Assembly (NCBI RefSeq): GCF_004801315.1 | Contig: NZ_SSNW01000047.1 | Span: forward strand, 1-44,841 | Length of the DNA stretch: 44,841 nt | Source: Deinococcus sp. Arct2-2 | GTDB taxonomy: Bacteria > Deinococcota > Deinococci > Deinococcales > Deinococcaceae | Direction: 5' to 3' | In this document: positions 7,371 to 16,564 of the stretch, piece by piece | How the letters are laid out: every line of letters begins with the position of its first letter | Numbering within the stretch: position 1 is the first letter of the stretch | Program-made: the position numbers and the translations under genes | The notes under the pieces: model-generated | Databases searched by the model: none | The model's input: the letters and a program-made list of their open reading frames with translations, nothing else | What the model was told of the DNA's origin: nothing

Positions 7371-9299
7371 ATGACCGATCCAGAATCGTTGTTCGAGCAA
7401 CATCACCTGCGGGGAAAAGCCGAACACCACGTGCGTTCCACACCCTCCCTCCACCTTTGGGATGGCTGGCACGCCGCTGCCCTGGTGCATGAACTTCAGG
7501 TCTACCACACGGAACTGGATGCCCAGAACGAAGAACTCCAGCTTACGGTCGTTGAGCTGGAACGCGAGCACCGGCTCTACCACACCCTCTATGAACACGC
7601 CCCCACGGCGTACTTCACCCTGGATGGGCAGGGGCAGATTCTCAACGTCAATGAGTCGGGAGAAGCGCTGCTAGGCTTCCCCAGAACGCAGCTGGTGACG
7701 CGGCGCTTCTTGCAATTCATTGAAACTGAGCAGCGGGCGGAGTTCAGCCACTTGCTCGACACCTTGCCGTCCACGGGAACAACGGCCTCCGAGCGCTTCA
7801 GCATCCTGCACCAGAGTGATGCGCGTTTAGAGGTGCAGGTGCAGCTGCTTACCCTACCGGGCGTCGCCCACGATCAGCCGACCTACCTGTTGACGCTGAT
7901 GAACGTGACCCCGCTGATGGAGGCTCAAGCGGCCCTGAACGCCCTGAACGTGACTCTCGAAGAACAAGTGCGCGAGGGCACCCAACATTTCCGCCTGCTG
8001 AGCGCGCAGTTCCGGCATCAAGCGCAGCATGACGCCCTGACCGGCCTGCCCAACCGGGCCGCCTTTGAGGAATGTTTGACCTTGGCACTCAAAGAGCTGC
8101 ATGAGCAAGGCAAAGCGTTCGCGGTCTTGTTTTGTGATATCGACCGCTTCAAACGCATCAATGACAGTTTGGGACACCCGGCGGGCGATCAAGTGCTGCA
8201 AGAACTCGCCCGGCGATTGCATGCCGTGATCCGTCCCACCGATCATGTGGCCCGCTTGGGCGGCGATGAATTCGCCGTGCTGCTGCACAGCGTCGCCGAT
8301 CCGACCCTGGTGTCCCGGGTGGTCACCCGCCTGGAGGCGGCCTTGCAAGTGCCCTGTGTGGTGGAAGGTCAAGAGCTGTTCCTTCAGCTCGGCAGCGGGG
8401 TGTTGCTGGTCACCGCCGAGTACCACACCCCGGAAGACATCCTGCGCGACGTGGATCTGGCCCTCTATCAAGCCAAACGGGGTGGCCCTTCCGGCACCCG
8501 CCTGTTTGAGCCGTCCATGCGCGACGAGTTTCGGGGCCGCCTCGAACTCGAAGGCTACCTGCGGCACGCCCTGGAACGGGACGAACTGGAGGTGTATTAC
8601 CAGCCCATCGTGGCCGTCAAGGACGGTCAACTGCTGGGGCTCGAAGCCCTGCTGCGCTGGCAGCATCCCCAGCGGGGCCTCTTGGCCGCTGGGGCCTTCG
8701 TGCCTTTGGCCGAGGAACTGGGGTTAATGGAAGGTCTGGACAGTTGGGTGATTCAAACCGCGGAGCGGCAACTTCAGCACTGGGCGGTCGATCTGGAGCA
8801 CTGCCCGGCCTTATGGCTGAACGTCAATGTGTCGGCGGCCCACCTGAGCGAGGTCGCCGCCGTAGCGTCCCAGCTGAGCAGCACACCCTTGCCCGCCCCC
8901 TGGCAAGTCCTCTTGGAGATTACCGAACGGGTGATGATGCAGACGGCGGACACCGATGCCACCACCCTCAAACTCCTGCGGGCGGCGGGAATCGAACTGG
9001 TCGTGGACGACTTCGGGATCGGGGCCTCCTCCCTGAGCAGCCTGCACCGCTTTCCGCTGCGGATGCTCAAAATCGACCGCTCGTTCGTGGCCACCCTTGA
9101 TCAGAACCAGGAACTCATCCGAACCATTGCGGTGGTGGGCCAGACCCTGGGCCTGACGGTGGTGGCCGAGGGCATCGAGACCGAAGCCCAGCGCGCTCAA
9201 CTGCTGGAACTGGGCGTCACAGTCGGTCAAGGGTATCTGTTTGCCCGGCCCCAGCCTGCGGAGCAGATCGCGGCACTCCTGAGCCCCGGGGCGCTTTAG
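7371..9299 (+). CDS. PAS-GGDEF-EAL cyclic-di-GMP signalling protein
   Basis: The product has 642 residues and is soluble. A helical N-terminus (about 35-70) is followed by a PAS-like sensor (about 71-185), a coiled linker (190-225), a diguanylate cyclase domain and a phosphodiesterase domain. The cyclase signature is intact at residues 297-301 (GGDEF) with CDIDRFKRINDSLGH upstream; no RxxD inhibitory site is evident just before it. The phosphodiesterase motifs are also intact: EAL at 425-427, NVNVS, EITE, DDFGIG, KID, EGIET and QGYLFARP. Both activities are therefore possible, with one usually dominant in such fusions. The stop overlaps the stop of the opposite-strand CheB-like fragment by four bases, so the genes converge with no terminator between them. 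Confidence 0.93.
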   Translation: MTDPESLFEQHHLRGKAEHHVRSTPSLHLWDGWHAAALVHELQVYHTELDAQNEELQLTVVELEREHRLYHTLYEHAPTAYFTLDGQGQILNVNESGEALLGFPRTQLVTRRFLQFIETEQRAEFSHLLDTLPSTGTTASERFSILHQSDARLEVQVQLLTLPGVAHDQPTYLLTLMNVTPLMEAQAALNALNVTLEEQVREGTQHFRLLSAQFRHQAQHDALTGLPNRAAFEECLTLALKELHEQGKAFAVLFCDIDRFKRINDSLGHPAGDQVLQELARRLHAVIRPTDHVARLGGDEFAVLLHSVADPTLVSRVVTRLEAALQVPCVVEGQELFLQLGSGVLLVTAEYHTPEDILRDVDLALYQAKRGGPSGTRLFEPSMRDEFRGRLELEGYLRHALERDELEVYYQPIVAVKDGQLLGLEALLRWQHPQRGLLAAGAFVPLAEELGLMEGLDSWVIQTAERQLQHWAVDLEHCPALWLNVNVSAAHLSEVAAVASQLSSTPLPAPWQVLLEITERVMMQTADTDATTLKLLRAAGIELVVDDFGIGASSLSSLHRFPLRMLKIDRSFVATLDQNQELIRTIAVVGQTLGLTVVAEGIETEAQRAQLLELGVTVGQGYLFARPQPAEQIAALLSPGAL

Positions 9300-9796
9300 A
9301 GCCTTTCGCTAGACTCGCTCTGATGCCTGAGGTGTTCGTCGCTCAGGGGTTGATTGTCAATGATGGTCTGAAAAATCAGTGTGGTGCGGTCTTCCATAGT
9401 TTTGGCCTTCCGAAGATACTCTCCTGCCAGTTCGGTTTGCCCGTTCGCGGCCAGTTCCTCTGCAGTGTGCTCCAGCAGCATGCTGGCCTCCTCTAAGGCC
9501 CGCATGCTGATCCACAATTTATCCTCGATGGCTTCGGTGACGCTGACCAGCAGCGTGTCGCCGCTGTAGGCGTGCCCGGTGTGATAGCGGTAGCGGGTAA
9601 AGCCGCCCTCTTTGATCTGCACCAACACGCCGCACTCGGGACAGGTCTGGGACGTCACTTTCCCAAAATTTATGACGCCCTTCCGGAACGCCTGCGCGCT
9701 GCCGGCAATACTGACCTCGATCCCGACCCGCTGAAGATCCGTTGCATTGACGTGTGATGCCTCCCCAACCGGTTGGGCCACCAGGCGGGCGGGGCA
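9296..9796 (-). pseudogene. C-terminal fragment of a CheB-like chemotaxis protein
   Basis: About 165 residues match the C-terminal part of the CheB-type proteins that follow a methylesterase domain with a zinc-binding tail: LQRVGIEVSI, then TCPECG, EGG, RYRYHTGHAYSGDTLL and a long helical end with ALEEASMLLEHTAEELA. The catalytic methylesterase domain is missing. Upstream the frame passes directly into the duplicated hypothetical gene on the same strand, so the N-terminus was lost by a rearrangement near 9790-9810. Start codons upstream give only junk sequence. Expected to be non-functional as an esterase. Confidence 0.7.
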
Positions 9797-9806
9797 TTTC
9801 TGGACA

Positions 9807-10013
9807 TCAGGCAGGGTCTTTGGCCTGCAGCGGCACCGCGTCTGCTCGGCAGTAGAGGCCGCAGAGGTGTTCGCAGTCACCGCTCCGCAGGTTGAACAGG
9901 GCCGCGACGGGTTGGCCATCAGCGGGTTGCCGGCCTCCAAGTCTCAAGGCTTCGATGGTGGCGAAGTCTGGGGGATGGACTTGTTGGTAGATCGGAACTT
10001 TTTCTTTGGGCAT
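9807..10013 (-). pseudogene. Truncated hypothetical gene, first copy of a tandem duplication
   Basis: Starts with M-P-K-E-K-V-P-I-Y and runs 68 residues, including LGGRQPADGQPVAALFNLRS. It is clearly related to the second copy at 10680-10843, and goes on about 16 residues further (RADAVPLQAKDPA) before it meets the CheB-like fragment. I do not recognise the family. The similar DNA extends upstream of both copies for about 170 bases, so a segment of about 330 bases was duplicated. Confidence 0.6.
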
Positions 10014-10391
10014 GCAAGCGCTCTCCCGCTGGCTGGGGCGCGGGCTCAGGCGGGTACACAGTATCGCTCAGGTGAGAGGGGGCAGTTGGGGGCTGGGGAC
10101 ATGGCGGATTGGCAATGCTGAAGCACCCGGTAGTTGGCCACCCTCTGCCTTGCCCGAGACAACCCGGACAACAGATGGTCTCGCGTTCGCTGCAGAGTCA
10201 GTACACATTCACTTCGATAGAACCCAGGCAGCACATGCTGTCGAAGAGAGCAATAACAGTGAGTAAAACTCCTTCCCATACAAAATTGAAGCGCTGGAGA
10301 GTGGGCTCTTCAGTGTCAAGAAGGATACAGACGGGGGATATCCCCGCGTTTGCGGTGGCTGCGGGTTCGTATCTGAATTAGCCCTTTGAGA

Positions 10392-10678
10392 GGTTGTGTT
10401 GCCTTAATCGGTCTGGGCTAGGCTGACCTGCCGTGATCGAGCCGAAACCATATCGCCACCGGTTCCCCATGACCATCATCCAGCACGCCATCTGGCGGTA
10501 CCACCGTTTTCCCCTCAGCTACCGAGATGTTCAAGAGTTGCTCTACCAGCGCGGCATCCAAGTCAGTCACGAGACACTCCGCGAGTGGTGCATCAAATTC
10601 AGTTCCCTATTCGCCGATGAACTGCGTCACCGAGAACCCCGGCGGGGTTCTCAATGGTATTTATACGAGGTCTGTACA
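10392..10678 (+). mobile_element. Truncated IS6-family element (left end and first ~80 transposase codons)
   Basis: The terminal repeat GGTTGTGTTGCCTTAATCGG is at 10392-10411 and the transposase starts at a GTG at 10433. The first 80 residues are in frame and unmutated (PYRHRFPMTIIQHAIWRYHR, then RDVQELLYQRGIQVSHETL), which is the N-terminal helix-turn-helix region of IS6-type transposases. At about 10678, right after the codons for E-V-C-T, it is joined to the truncated duplicated gene, so the DDE catalytic part and right end are gone. Confidence 0.85.
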
Positions 10679-10679
10679 A

Positions 10680-10843
10680 CGGTAGAGGCCGCAGAGGTGT
10701 TCGCGGTCGCCCGTGCGCAGGTTGAACAAAGCGGCCACGGGTTGACCATCAGCAGGTTGCAGGCCTTCCAGCTTCAGGGCGTCAATGGTGGCGAGGTCAC
10801 GTGGATGGGTTTGGTGGTAGGTGGGGATTTTGTCTTTGGGCAT
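10680..10843 (-). pseudogene. Truncated hypothetical gene, second copy, cut by an IS6 fragment
   Basis: Starts with M-P-K-D-K-I-P-T-Y at 10843 and matches the copy at 9807-10013 for about 54 residues (GLQPADGQPVAALFNLRTGD, then EHLCGLY). It then runs into the transposase fragment, where the reading frame continues a few codons only. The family is unrecognised. Differences between the two copies are mostly single bases, so the duplication is not recent. Confidence 0.6.
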
Positions 10844-11117
10844 GCAAGAAGTTCTCTGTCCGCTGAGGCACGAGCTGGATGGACACAGCGTATCGCTTCG
10901 CTTAGTTGAGGCACGCCAGCCCTCCGCTCGATTCACCACAGCCGGGTCACGCTGAAGCGTCCGCTGTTCAGTTGCCCTGCGCCTCGCTTGAGGACTCCCA
11001 GGACAGCAGATGAGCTTGCTCATGCCGCTCTCGGGAGAAGTCTTGCACCTGCAGGTGCCCGTCTGGTGTCATTTAGCACGTCCAATCCACAGCTGGAACC
11101 CACATCTCTTCTGGCCA

Positions 11118-11282
11118 TCATCCGTCCGGCATCCGCTTGCAGGCAATGATCCAGGTCAACAGGGCCGAGGCACGCGTGAGGTCAAACTGCGCCAGCACGG
11201 CCTCCGCATCCTGAATGCGTCCGGGAAGACTGCTGGTCTCGGTTTCAATCTGCGCAGCGTAGAGCCCGAACCGCTTCAGCGG
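11118..11282 (-). pseudogene. Gene tail cut off by the IS6-type element
   Basis: On the minus strand 54 codons are open from 11282 to a TGA at 11118-11120. The encoded peptide (FGLYAAQIETETSSLPGRIQ, then EAVLAQFDLTRASALLTWII) has the composition of a real helical protein. The frame starts one base from the left end of the IS6-type element at 11284, so the element (or a later rearrangement) separated it from its N-terminus. The product is not recognised. The stretch 10844-11117 holds only the upstream part of the duplicated segment and no gene I can support. Confidence 0.45.
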
Positions 11283-11326
11283 GGGTTATGTTGCCTTAAC
11301 TGGGTCGGGGTAGGCTGACCGTCTGT

Positions 11327-12013
<687 letters not shown>

Positions 12014-12021
12014 ACCGTCGC

Positions 12022-12056
12022 GGCAGGGGTGGCCTGAGATTCAGGCCACCCCTGCC
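12022..12056. terminator. 16-bp hairpin at the 3' end of the IS6-type transposase
   Basis: GGCAGGGGTGGCCTGA (12022-12037) and TCAGGCCACCCCTGCC (12041-12056) form a perfect 16-bp stem around GAT. The same hairpin, with the 13-bp core AGGGGTGGCCTGA, occurs at 41572-41600 in the other remnant, so it is a conserved part of this element. It may act as a terminator isolating the transposase from neighbouring transcription. No T run follows. Confidence 0.7.
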
Positions 12057-12093
12057 CTCAGCCCGCCGTGACGCCAGTTAAGGCAACACAACC

Positions 12094-12277
12094 GAATCAG
12101 GTGATCTCGAAGCGGATAGTCAAAAAGCAGTCCATGGCCTGGACGCCCAAGGGCGCGCATTTGCTGCTTCAGGTCAGGACACGCGTACTGAATGACGAAC
12201 TCGAAAACCTGTTTCGCGAGTGGCATCCTGCGTTCCGTCCACCAGCTCCGCTGGCGACCGCTGCCCCCGGAATTTAG
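12094..12277 (+). pseudogene. C-terminal remnant of another transposase
   Basis: Directly after the IS6 right end an open frame encodes ISKRIVKKQSMAWTPKGAHL followed by LLQVRTRVLNDELENLFREW. The motif KKQxMxWTxxGAHLLLQVRTxVLN is the C-terminal end of a transposase family common in bacteria (I think ISKra4- or ISL3-related, not certain). Only about 60 codons remain. It shows the area collected several unrelated elements. Confidence 0.6.
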
Positions 12278-12331
12278 TGCCCTCGCTAACAAATTCAGAT
12301 ATTGAACGCTGTACGAGGCATATCGCGGAAC

Positions 12332-13447
12332 TCAGTCAGATTCTCTAGCAAAAATGCCGTCCTGCTGGAACACCTCACCATCCAGCAGAATCTGCCCACC
12401 GGGGCGCAGGTCGCGTATCATGTCCCAGTGCAGGGCGGAATGGTTGATGCCCCCAGTTTCCGGATAGCTTTTCCCCAGGGCCAGATGCACCGTGCCGCCA
12501 ATTTTTTCATCGAACAGAATGTTCATGCTGGGCCACTGGATGCCGTTGTTGGTGCCGATGCCCAGTTCGCCCACGAAACGTGCGCCGTCGTCGGTGCCCA
12601 GCGCCGCTTGTAGGGCGTCGTCTCCCTCCTCTGCGCGGGCTTCCACGACCTTGCCCTGCTCGAAGCGCAGGCGAATGCCGCTGACCCGGCGGCCCTGAAA
12701 GGTGGTGGGCAGATCGTACAGGATGTGGCCCTCCACGCTGTCCTCCAGCGGCCCGGTGAACACCTCGCCGCTGGGCATGTTGCGTTTGCCGTCGCTGTTG
12801 ACCCATCCCCGGCCCTTTACGCTCATTCGCAGATCCGTTTCCGGGGCCAGAATCCGCACCTCGTCCGCACGGCTCAGGCGCTCGATCAGGCGGGCTTGCC
12901 GGGAACGAATTTCGCCCCACGCCGCCACCGGGTCAGGGCGATCCAAAAACAGCGCACTGGCGACGAACGCCTCGTAATCGGCCTGAGAAAGCCCCGCCAG
13001 CTCTGCCCCCTGTGCCGTGGGAAAGAGGGTGAGCGTCCAGCGCCGCTGGGCACGGGCCGAGGCCACCGGGCCGAGGGTGCGGGTATACCGGGCTTGCCGG
13101 GCGGGGTCAGAAGCACCGGAGGGGTGTTGCGGCGTCAGGATCCGGATGCTGGCCTGCACACTCTCTATATCGGCCAGGTCGGCGGCATGCAGGGTATCTA
13201 GCACTTCATCTGAGGCCAGGCACAGAAAATCCTCCTGTTGACTGGGATAGTCCAGCCGCAGCACAGGCTGGGCACCGCGCATCAGCAGTGTGCGGTGGAT
13301 GGCTTCGACCAGGGGCAGGGCCAGCGTACTGGACGCGACCAGCACCCGGTCTCCGGGTTGGGCGGTGACGCAGTAGTCCACCATCAGAGCGGCGTGTTTT
13401 TCGGCATTGTAGGCTGAGCCGGACGGGACAGAGGACAGAGGGGTCAC
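12332..13447 (-). CDS. M29-family aminopeptidase
   Basis: The product has 371 residues from a GTG at 13447 that overlaps the stop of the upstream SDR gene (GTGA); a longer frame upstream lacks family sequence. M29 enzymes (AmpS/AmpT type) are two-metal exopeptidases acting on N-terminal residues. The family's metal-binding positions appear conserved: Glu in [10 protein letters not shown], Glu in FVGELGIG, His in GTVHLALG, Tyr in LGKSYPE, and His and Asp in HSALHWDMI. Length is slightly below the usual ~410. It is cytoplasmic, with no signal peptide. Last gene of the minus-strand catabolic operon, so it probably releases an amino acid from an imported compound. Confidence 0.88.
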   Translation of the reverse strand: MTPLSSVPSGSAYNAEKHAALMVDYCVTAQPGDRVLVASSTLALPLVEAIHRTLLMRGAQPVLRLDYPSQQEDFLCLASDEVLDTLHAADLADIESVQASIRILTPQHPSGASDPARQARYTRTLGPVASARAQRRWTLTLFPTAQGAELAGLSQADYEAFVASALFLDRPDPVAAWGEIRSRQARLIERLSRADEVRILAPETDLRMSVKGRGWVNSDGKRNMPSGEVFTGPLEDSVEGHILYDLPTTFQGRRVSGIRLRFEQGKVVEARAEEGDDALQAALGTDDGARFVGELGIGTNNGIQWPSMNILFDEKIGGTVHLALGKSYPETGGINHSALHWDMIRDLRPGGQILLDGEVFQQDGIFARESD

Positions 13448-14226
13448 AGGTTGGTCACGGCTCCTCCATCTACCAGCAGCGTGCTTCCAGTCACGTAGGA
13501 CGCGGCAGAAGAACACAGGAAGGCGGCCACCCGGCCGAATTCGGCGGGTTCACCCAGTCGGCCCAGCGGCACTTCCTGTTCGGTCTGGGTACGAACCTCC
13601 TGCCAGGAGCGGCCTTCGCGGACAGCGCGGGCTTCATCCAGTTCCTGAATGCGCTCGGTCAGCACCCGGCCCGGCGCGATGCAGTTCACGGCCACCTGCG
13701 GAGCCAGCTCGATGCTCAGCGATTTCATCAGGCCGTGCACGGCAGGCCGGAACACATTGGACAGGGTCAGGTTGGGCAGTGGCCGCCGGACGCTGGAACT
13801 CACGATGGTCAGCACCCGGCCCCCATGCTGCCGCAGATGGGGCAGCGCCGCACGGGTCAGGCGCACGGTGCTCATCAAGGTCAGCTGGAAGGCCGATTCC
13901 CACGCGCCGTCGTCAAATTTCTCGAAACCGCCGGGGGGCGGGCCGCCTGCATTGCAGACCAGCACACCCAGTCCACCTAGGACATCGGCGGCCTGCTGCA
14001 CCACGTCGCGGCAGGCCGCCGCCTCACGCACATCGGCCTGCAAGGCCAGCACAGGCCGTCCTGTCTCGGCTTCGATGCGCCGGGCCGCGGCCTGTGCCCG
14101 CTCCAGATCACGCGAACACAGCGCCACACGCGCTCCTTCGCGTGCCAGTTCCAGCGCCGTGGCGTAGCCAAGGCCGCTGCTGGCCGCTGTGACCAGGGCG
14201 GGGGTCGAATCTGGAAAAAGATTCAT
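13444..14226 (-). CDS. Short-chain dehydrogenase/reductase with an altered catalytic site
   Basis: The product has 260 residues from the ATG at 14226, which overlaps the stop of the RraA-like gene. The Rossmann start is [14 protein letters not shown] (usual TGxxxGxG becomes TAASSGLG), with NAGG at about residue 90. The normal YxxxK pair is absent: the matching stretch is [17 protein letters not shown], where Tyr becomes Ser and Lys becomes Arg. That looks like the divergent 'beta-ketoacyl-ACP-reductase-like' SDR subgroup known to lack the full tetrad. It could act on a hydroxy or oxo acid using a different proton relay, or not be a redox enzyme. The C-terminus ([14 protein letters not shown]) is complete. 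Confidence 0.85.
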   Translation of the reverse strand: MNLFPDSTPALVTAASSGLGYATALELAREGARVALCSRDLERAQAAARRIEAETGRPVLALQADVREAAACRDVVQQAADVLGGLGVLVCNAGGPPPGGFEKFDDGAWESAFQLTLMSTVRLTRAALPHLRQHGGRVLTIVSSSVRRPLPNLTLSNVFRPAVHGLMKSLSIELAPQVAVNCIAPGRVLTERIQELDEARAVREGRSWQEVRTQTEQEVPLGRLGEPAEFGRVAAFLCSSAASYVTGSTLLVDGGAVTNL

Positions 14227-14906
14227 ACGTGCCCGTACCTGGCAAGCACTTCCGGCAGGGTCGCCCCCTGATCCAGGTCTTTGCGGATGCGCTGTTCCTG
14301 GACAGTGAGGGCCTCGGCCTGCTCCAGCACCTCCAGCACCAATTCTGCCGGAATGACCATGGCTCCATCGAAGTCGGCCAGCACAAAGTCGCCGGGACGC
14401 ACCTTCACACGCTCGCTGGTGGCCCCTGGCAAATACACCGGAATTTGCCAGGCGTTGACCTGCCAGCGGCCGATCGACTGAACAGGCGTGCGGTAGCGGG
14501 CAAAGACCGGGTAATTCATGCGGGCCAGCCACTCGATGTCACGGATGCCGCCGTCGACCAACGCGCCCACGCTGCCCCGGTGCTGCATGCCCCGCGCAAT
14601 CAACTCGCCAAAAAAGCAGATGCCTGTGGCGCCGCCGCCGCTCCAGACGCTCAGTTCATCGGGACCGATGCCGCTGACCGCTTCCATTTTCTGGGGATCA
14701 CCCGTACCCGGATAGGGGGTCATCTGGCCGCGAATGGTGTAGGCCCAGCCGCCCATCTTTTCTAGGCGCTCACGAATAGGCCAGAATTCGGAGCTTAGGC
14801 CGTAGTCGGTGTGTCCGAGTTGATCCAGGACATCGGCCACGTTGGCTGTATCGACTTGAAGATAACGTTGCCGCAGGTCGCGGCGTTCATCGGTGCTGAA
14901 GGTCAT
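14223..14906 (-). CDS. RraA-like aldolase/decarboxylase family protein
   Basis: The product has 227 residues. The family includes 4-hydroxy-4-methyl-2-oxoglutarate aldolase, oxaloacetate decarboxylase activities and the RNase E regulator RraA. Characteristic segments are GGATGICFFGELIARGMQHR, then GALVDGGIRDIEWLARMNYP with the Arg-Asp pair that binds substrate and metal, and RPGDFVLADFDGAMVIP. Given the metabolic operon, a 2-oxo-acid aldolase role is more likely than RNA regulation. The ATG overlaps the stop of the DUF885 gene (ATGA) and its own stop overlaps the SDR start, so it is translationally coupled at both ends. Confidence 0.85.
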   Translation of the reverse strand: MTFSTDERRDLRQRYLQVDTANVADVLDQLGHTDYGLSSEFWPIRERLEKMGGWAYTIRGQMTPYPGTGDPQKMEAVSGIGPDELSVWSGGGATGICFFGELIARGMQHRGSVGALVDGGIRDIEWLARMNYPVFARYRTPVQSIGRWQVNAWQIPVYLPGATSERVKVRPGDFVLADFDGAMVIPAELVLEVLEQAEALTVQEQRIRKDLDQGATLPEVLARYGHV

Positions 14907-16564
14907 GAGGCTCCTGAAGTGTCTGGCAGTGGGTTGGAGTGGGGGTCGGCCGCTTGCGGAATGTCCAGCCAGTGAAGGGGCGCGTGGCCGTGGGCCAGCA
15001 ATTGATCGTGAAATTCACGGGGAGGCAGCGGAGAAGCGGCGCGGAGACGGCGAATCTGTTGGATGCCCAACCAGTACATCAGGCGGGTGGCGGGCAACAT
15101 GCTGTTGCGGGTGCTTTCGCCCCAGACCCGCGCTTCGGGAAAGCCCACCTCGTCGCGGTAAAAGGCCCGCATCTGCTCTAAAGTCCACTGGCCCAGATGC
15201 AGCTTGATGTCGGCGATACAGCAGGCCGCATTGCGCCGCTCGAAGGTCTTGAGCAGCAACCTTTCTTCGGGCGTGTAAAAGCCGCCGGTTTCCAGCAGCA
15301 GGTCTTCGGCGTAACAGGCCCACCCTTCTACAGCCGTGCCCGAACTCAAAAAGGTGAGGCCCAGTGCCCCGTCCGTACCGCCTAGGCGGGCCAGCTGAGA
15401 CGGCGACTGCCGCGCCCGCGCATTCTGGGTGTGGTGGCCCACCGAACCGTGGTGAACAGCATGCACCAGCTTGATAAAGCTGACGTTGGGCGGCGTGCCG
15501 TCCTCGACGATCCAATACACGCTGCCAGTCCCCGCACGGGCCGCGGCAGGCGAGCGGTAAAACAGGAAATACAGGTCGCGCGACACCTGCCGCGCCCAGT
15601 CGGGCATCGGCCGGAAGTCCAGCCCGTAACCGCTGGCTGCCGTGACCAACTCCGCGTCTTCCGCTGCCTGAAGCGCGCGTTGGTGCCAATGCCGGTAGAT
15701 GTCGGCCAATTCGGCTGGGTCGGGTCGAACGGCGTCCAGGCTCGCCAGAACGCTCTGCCAGTCGGTGCCGAAAGAGAGGGCGTCCTGCTCCAACTCTGCC
15801 GTAAGGTGCGCAAACGCGGCCTCAGCCTGGGCCAGAGCTTCGTGTGGCCCAAAAGGCAGCCCGTGGACGCGCCGCATCAACAGTTCCAAATGGGCTGCTC
15901 CGCAGGCGGTCGACACCTCGGGGGAACCACGCAGCGGCCCCTGCACTTCTAGGGCAAACGCCTCAGCGGCTTGGGCGGCCTGTGCCGCCGCGTCTGCGAG
16001 GGCGGCGTCCCGCGAATCGGTATGGGGGTGAAGCCACAACTCTTGTCTCAGGAACTCCACCAAAGACGTCGCTTCTGTGGCGGCCCGCGTCGACCAGTCG
16101 GCGGGAATCTGCTGAGCTGCATGCAAATGGGCCAATCCTTCATTCAGAAAGCGTGGCATGTCACTCAGGCGGGCCGTGAGGGCCGTGCGAATCTCTTCCG
16201 GCGTTTTTCCAGGTTGAGGCAGCAGCAAAGAAATGATTCCAAATGCCGCCTCGCCCGTGTACCACGCGGGATTCAGCAGCCGTGGAGCCCGGTTCAGTTC
16301 AGCGGCGGCGTGGGCCAATTGTGCGTCCAGCAGTCGGGCGTCCAACTGCTCGCCTGCGTGCTGAGGCGGGGCAGCAGCGTCCAAAGCGGAACGTAACCGC
16401 TCCAAGCCCTCACTTTCTTGCTGCGCCACTTGCGGGCCAGCCGGGGGCAGGCGGTGATCGTGGCCGGGCAGTCCCATAAAGGTCAGGTCCACGGGGCGAA
16501 ACTGGGCGTGCAGTTCCAGATACGCCTCGACCAGCGCTGCTATCCCGCTCACAGTCTGGCTCAT
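14903..16564 (-). CDS. DUF885-family putative metallohydrolase, variant motif
   Basis: The product has 553 residues, the usual size for DUF885, and is soluble. Members resemble zinc peptidases. The typical HExxPGHH motif is replaced here by HHGSVGHH at about residues 370-378, so the catalytic Glu position is His, while the two later histidines remain. The second conserved region, VEGWACYAEDLLLETGGF, is present with its Glu. Loss of the Glu may mean another chemistry or an inactive enzyme. ATGA overlaps join it to the Gfo/Idh gene before it and the RraA-like gene after it. The divergent operon carries a second, shorter DUF885-like protein with an intact HEVFPGH motif. Confidence 0.85.
   Translation of the reverse strand: MSQTVSGIAALVEAYLELHAQFRPVDLTFMGLPGHDHRLPPAGPQVAQQESEGLERLRSALDAAAPPQHAGEQLDARLLDAQLAHAAAELNRAPRLLNPAWYTGEAAFGIISLLLPQPGKTPEEIRTALTARLSDMPRFLNEGLAHLHAAQQIPADWSTRAATEATSLVEFLRQELWLHPHTDSRDAALADAAAQAAQAAEAFALEVQGPLRGSPEVSTACGAAHLELLMRRVHGLPFGPHEALAQAEAAFAHLTAELEQDALSFGTDWQSVLASLDAVRPDPAELADIYRHWHQRALQAAEDAELVTAASGYGLDFRPMPDWARQVSRDLYFLFYRSPAAARAGTGSVYWIVEDGTPPNVSFIKLVHAVHHGSVGHHTQNARARQSPSQLARLGGTDGALGLTFLSSGTAVEGWACYAEDLLLETGGFYTPEERLLLKTFERRNAACCIADIKLHLGQWTLEQMRAFYRDEVGFPEARVWGESTRNSMLPATRLMYWLGIQQIRRLRAASPLPPREFHDQLLAHGHAPLHWLDIPQAADPHSNPLPDTSGAS

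Noticed and set aside
9831..9846. CAGCGGCACCGCG match to the IS6 transposase inside the duplicated gene
   Set aside because: It is explained as the codons for A-V-P-L-Q of the duplicated gene; a 13-base match is expected by chance in 45 kb.
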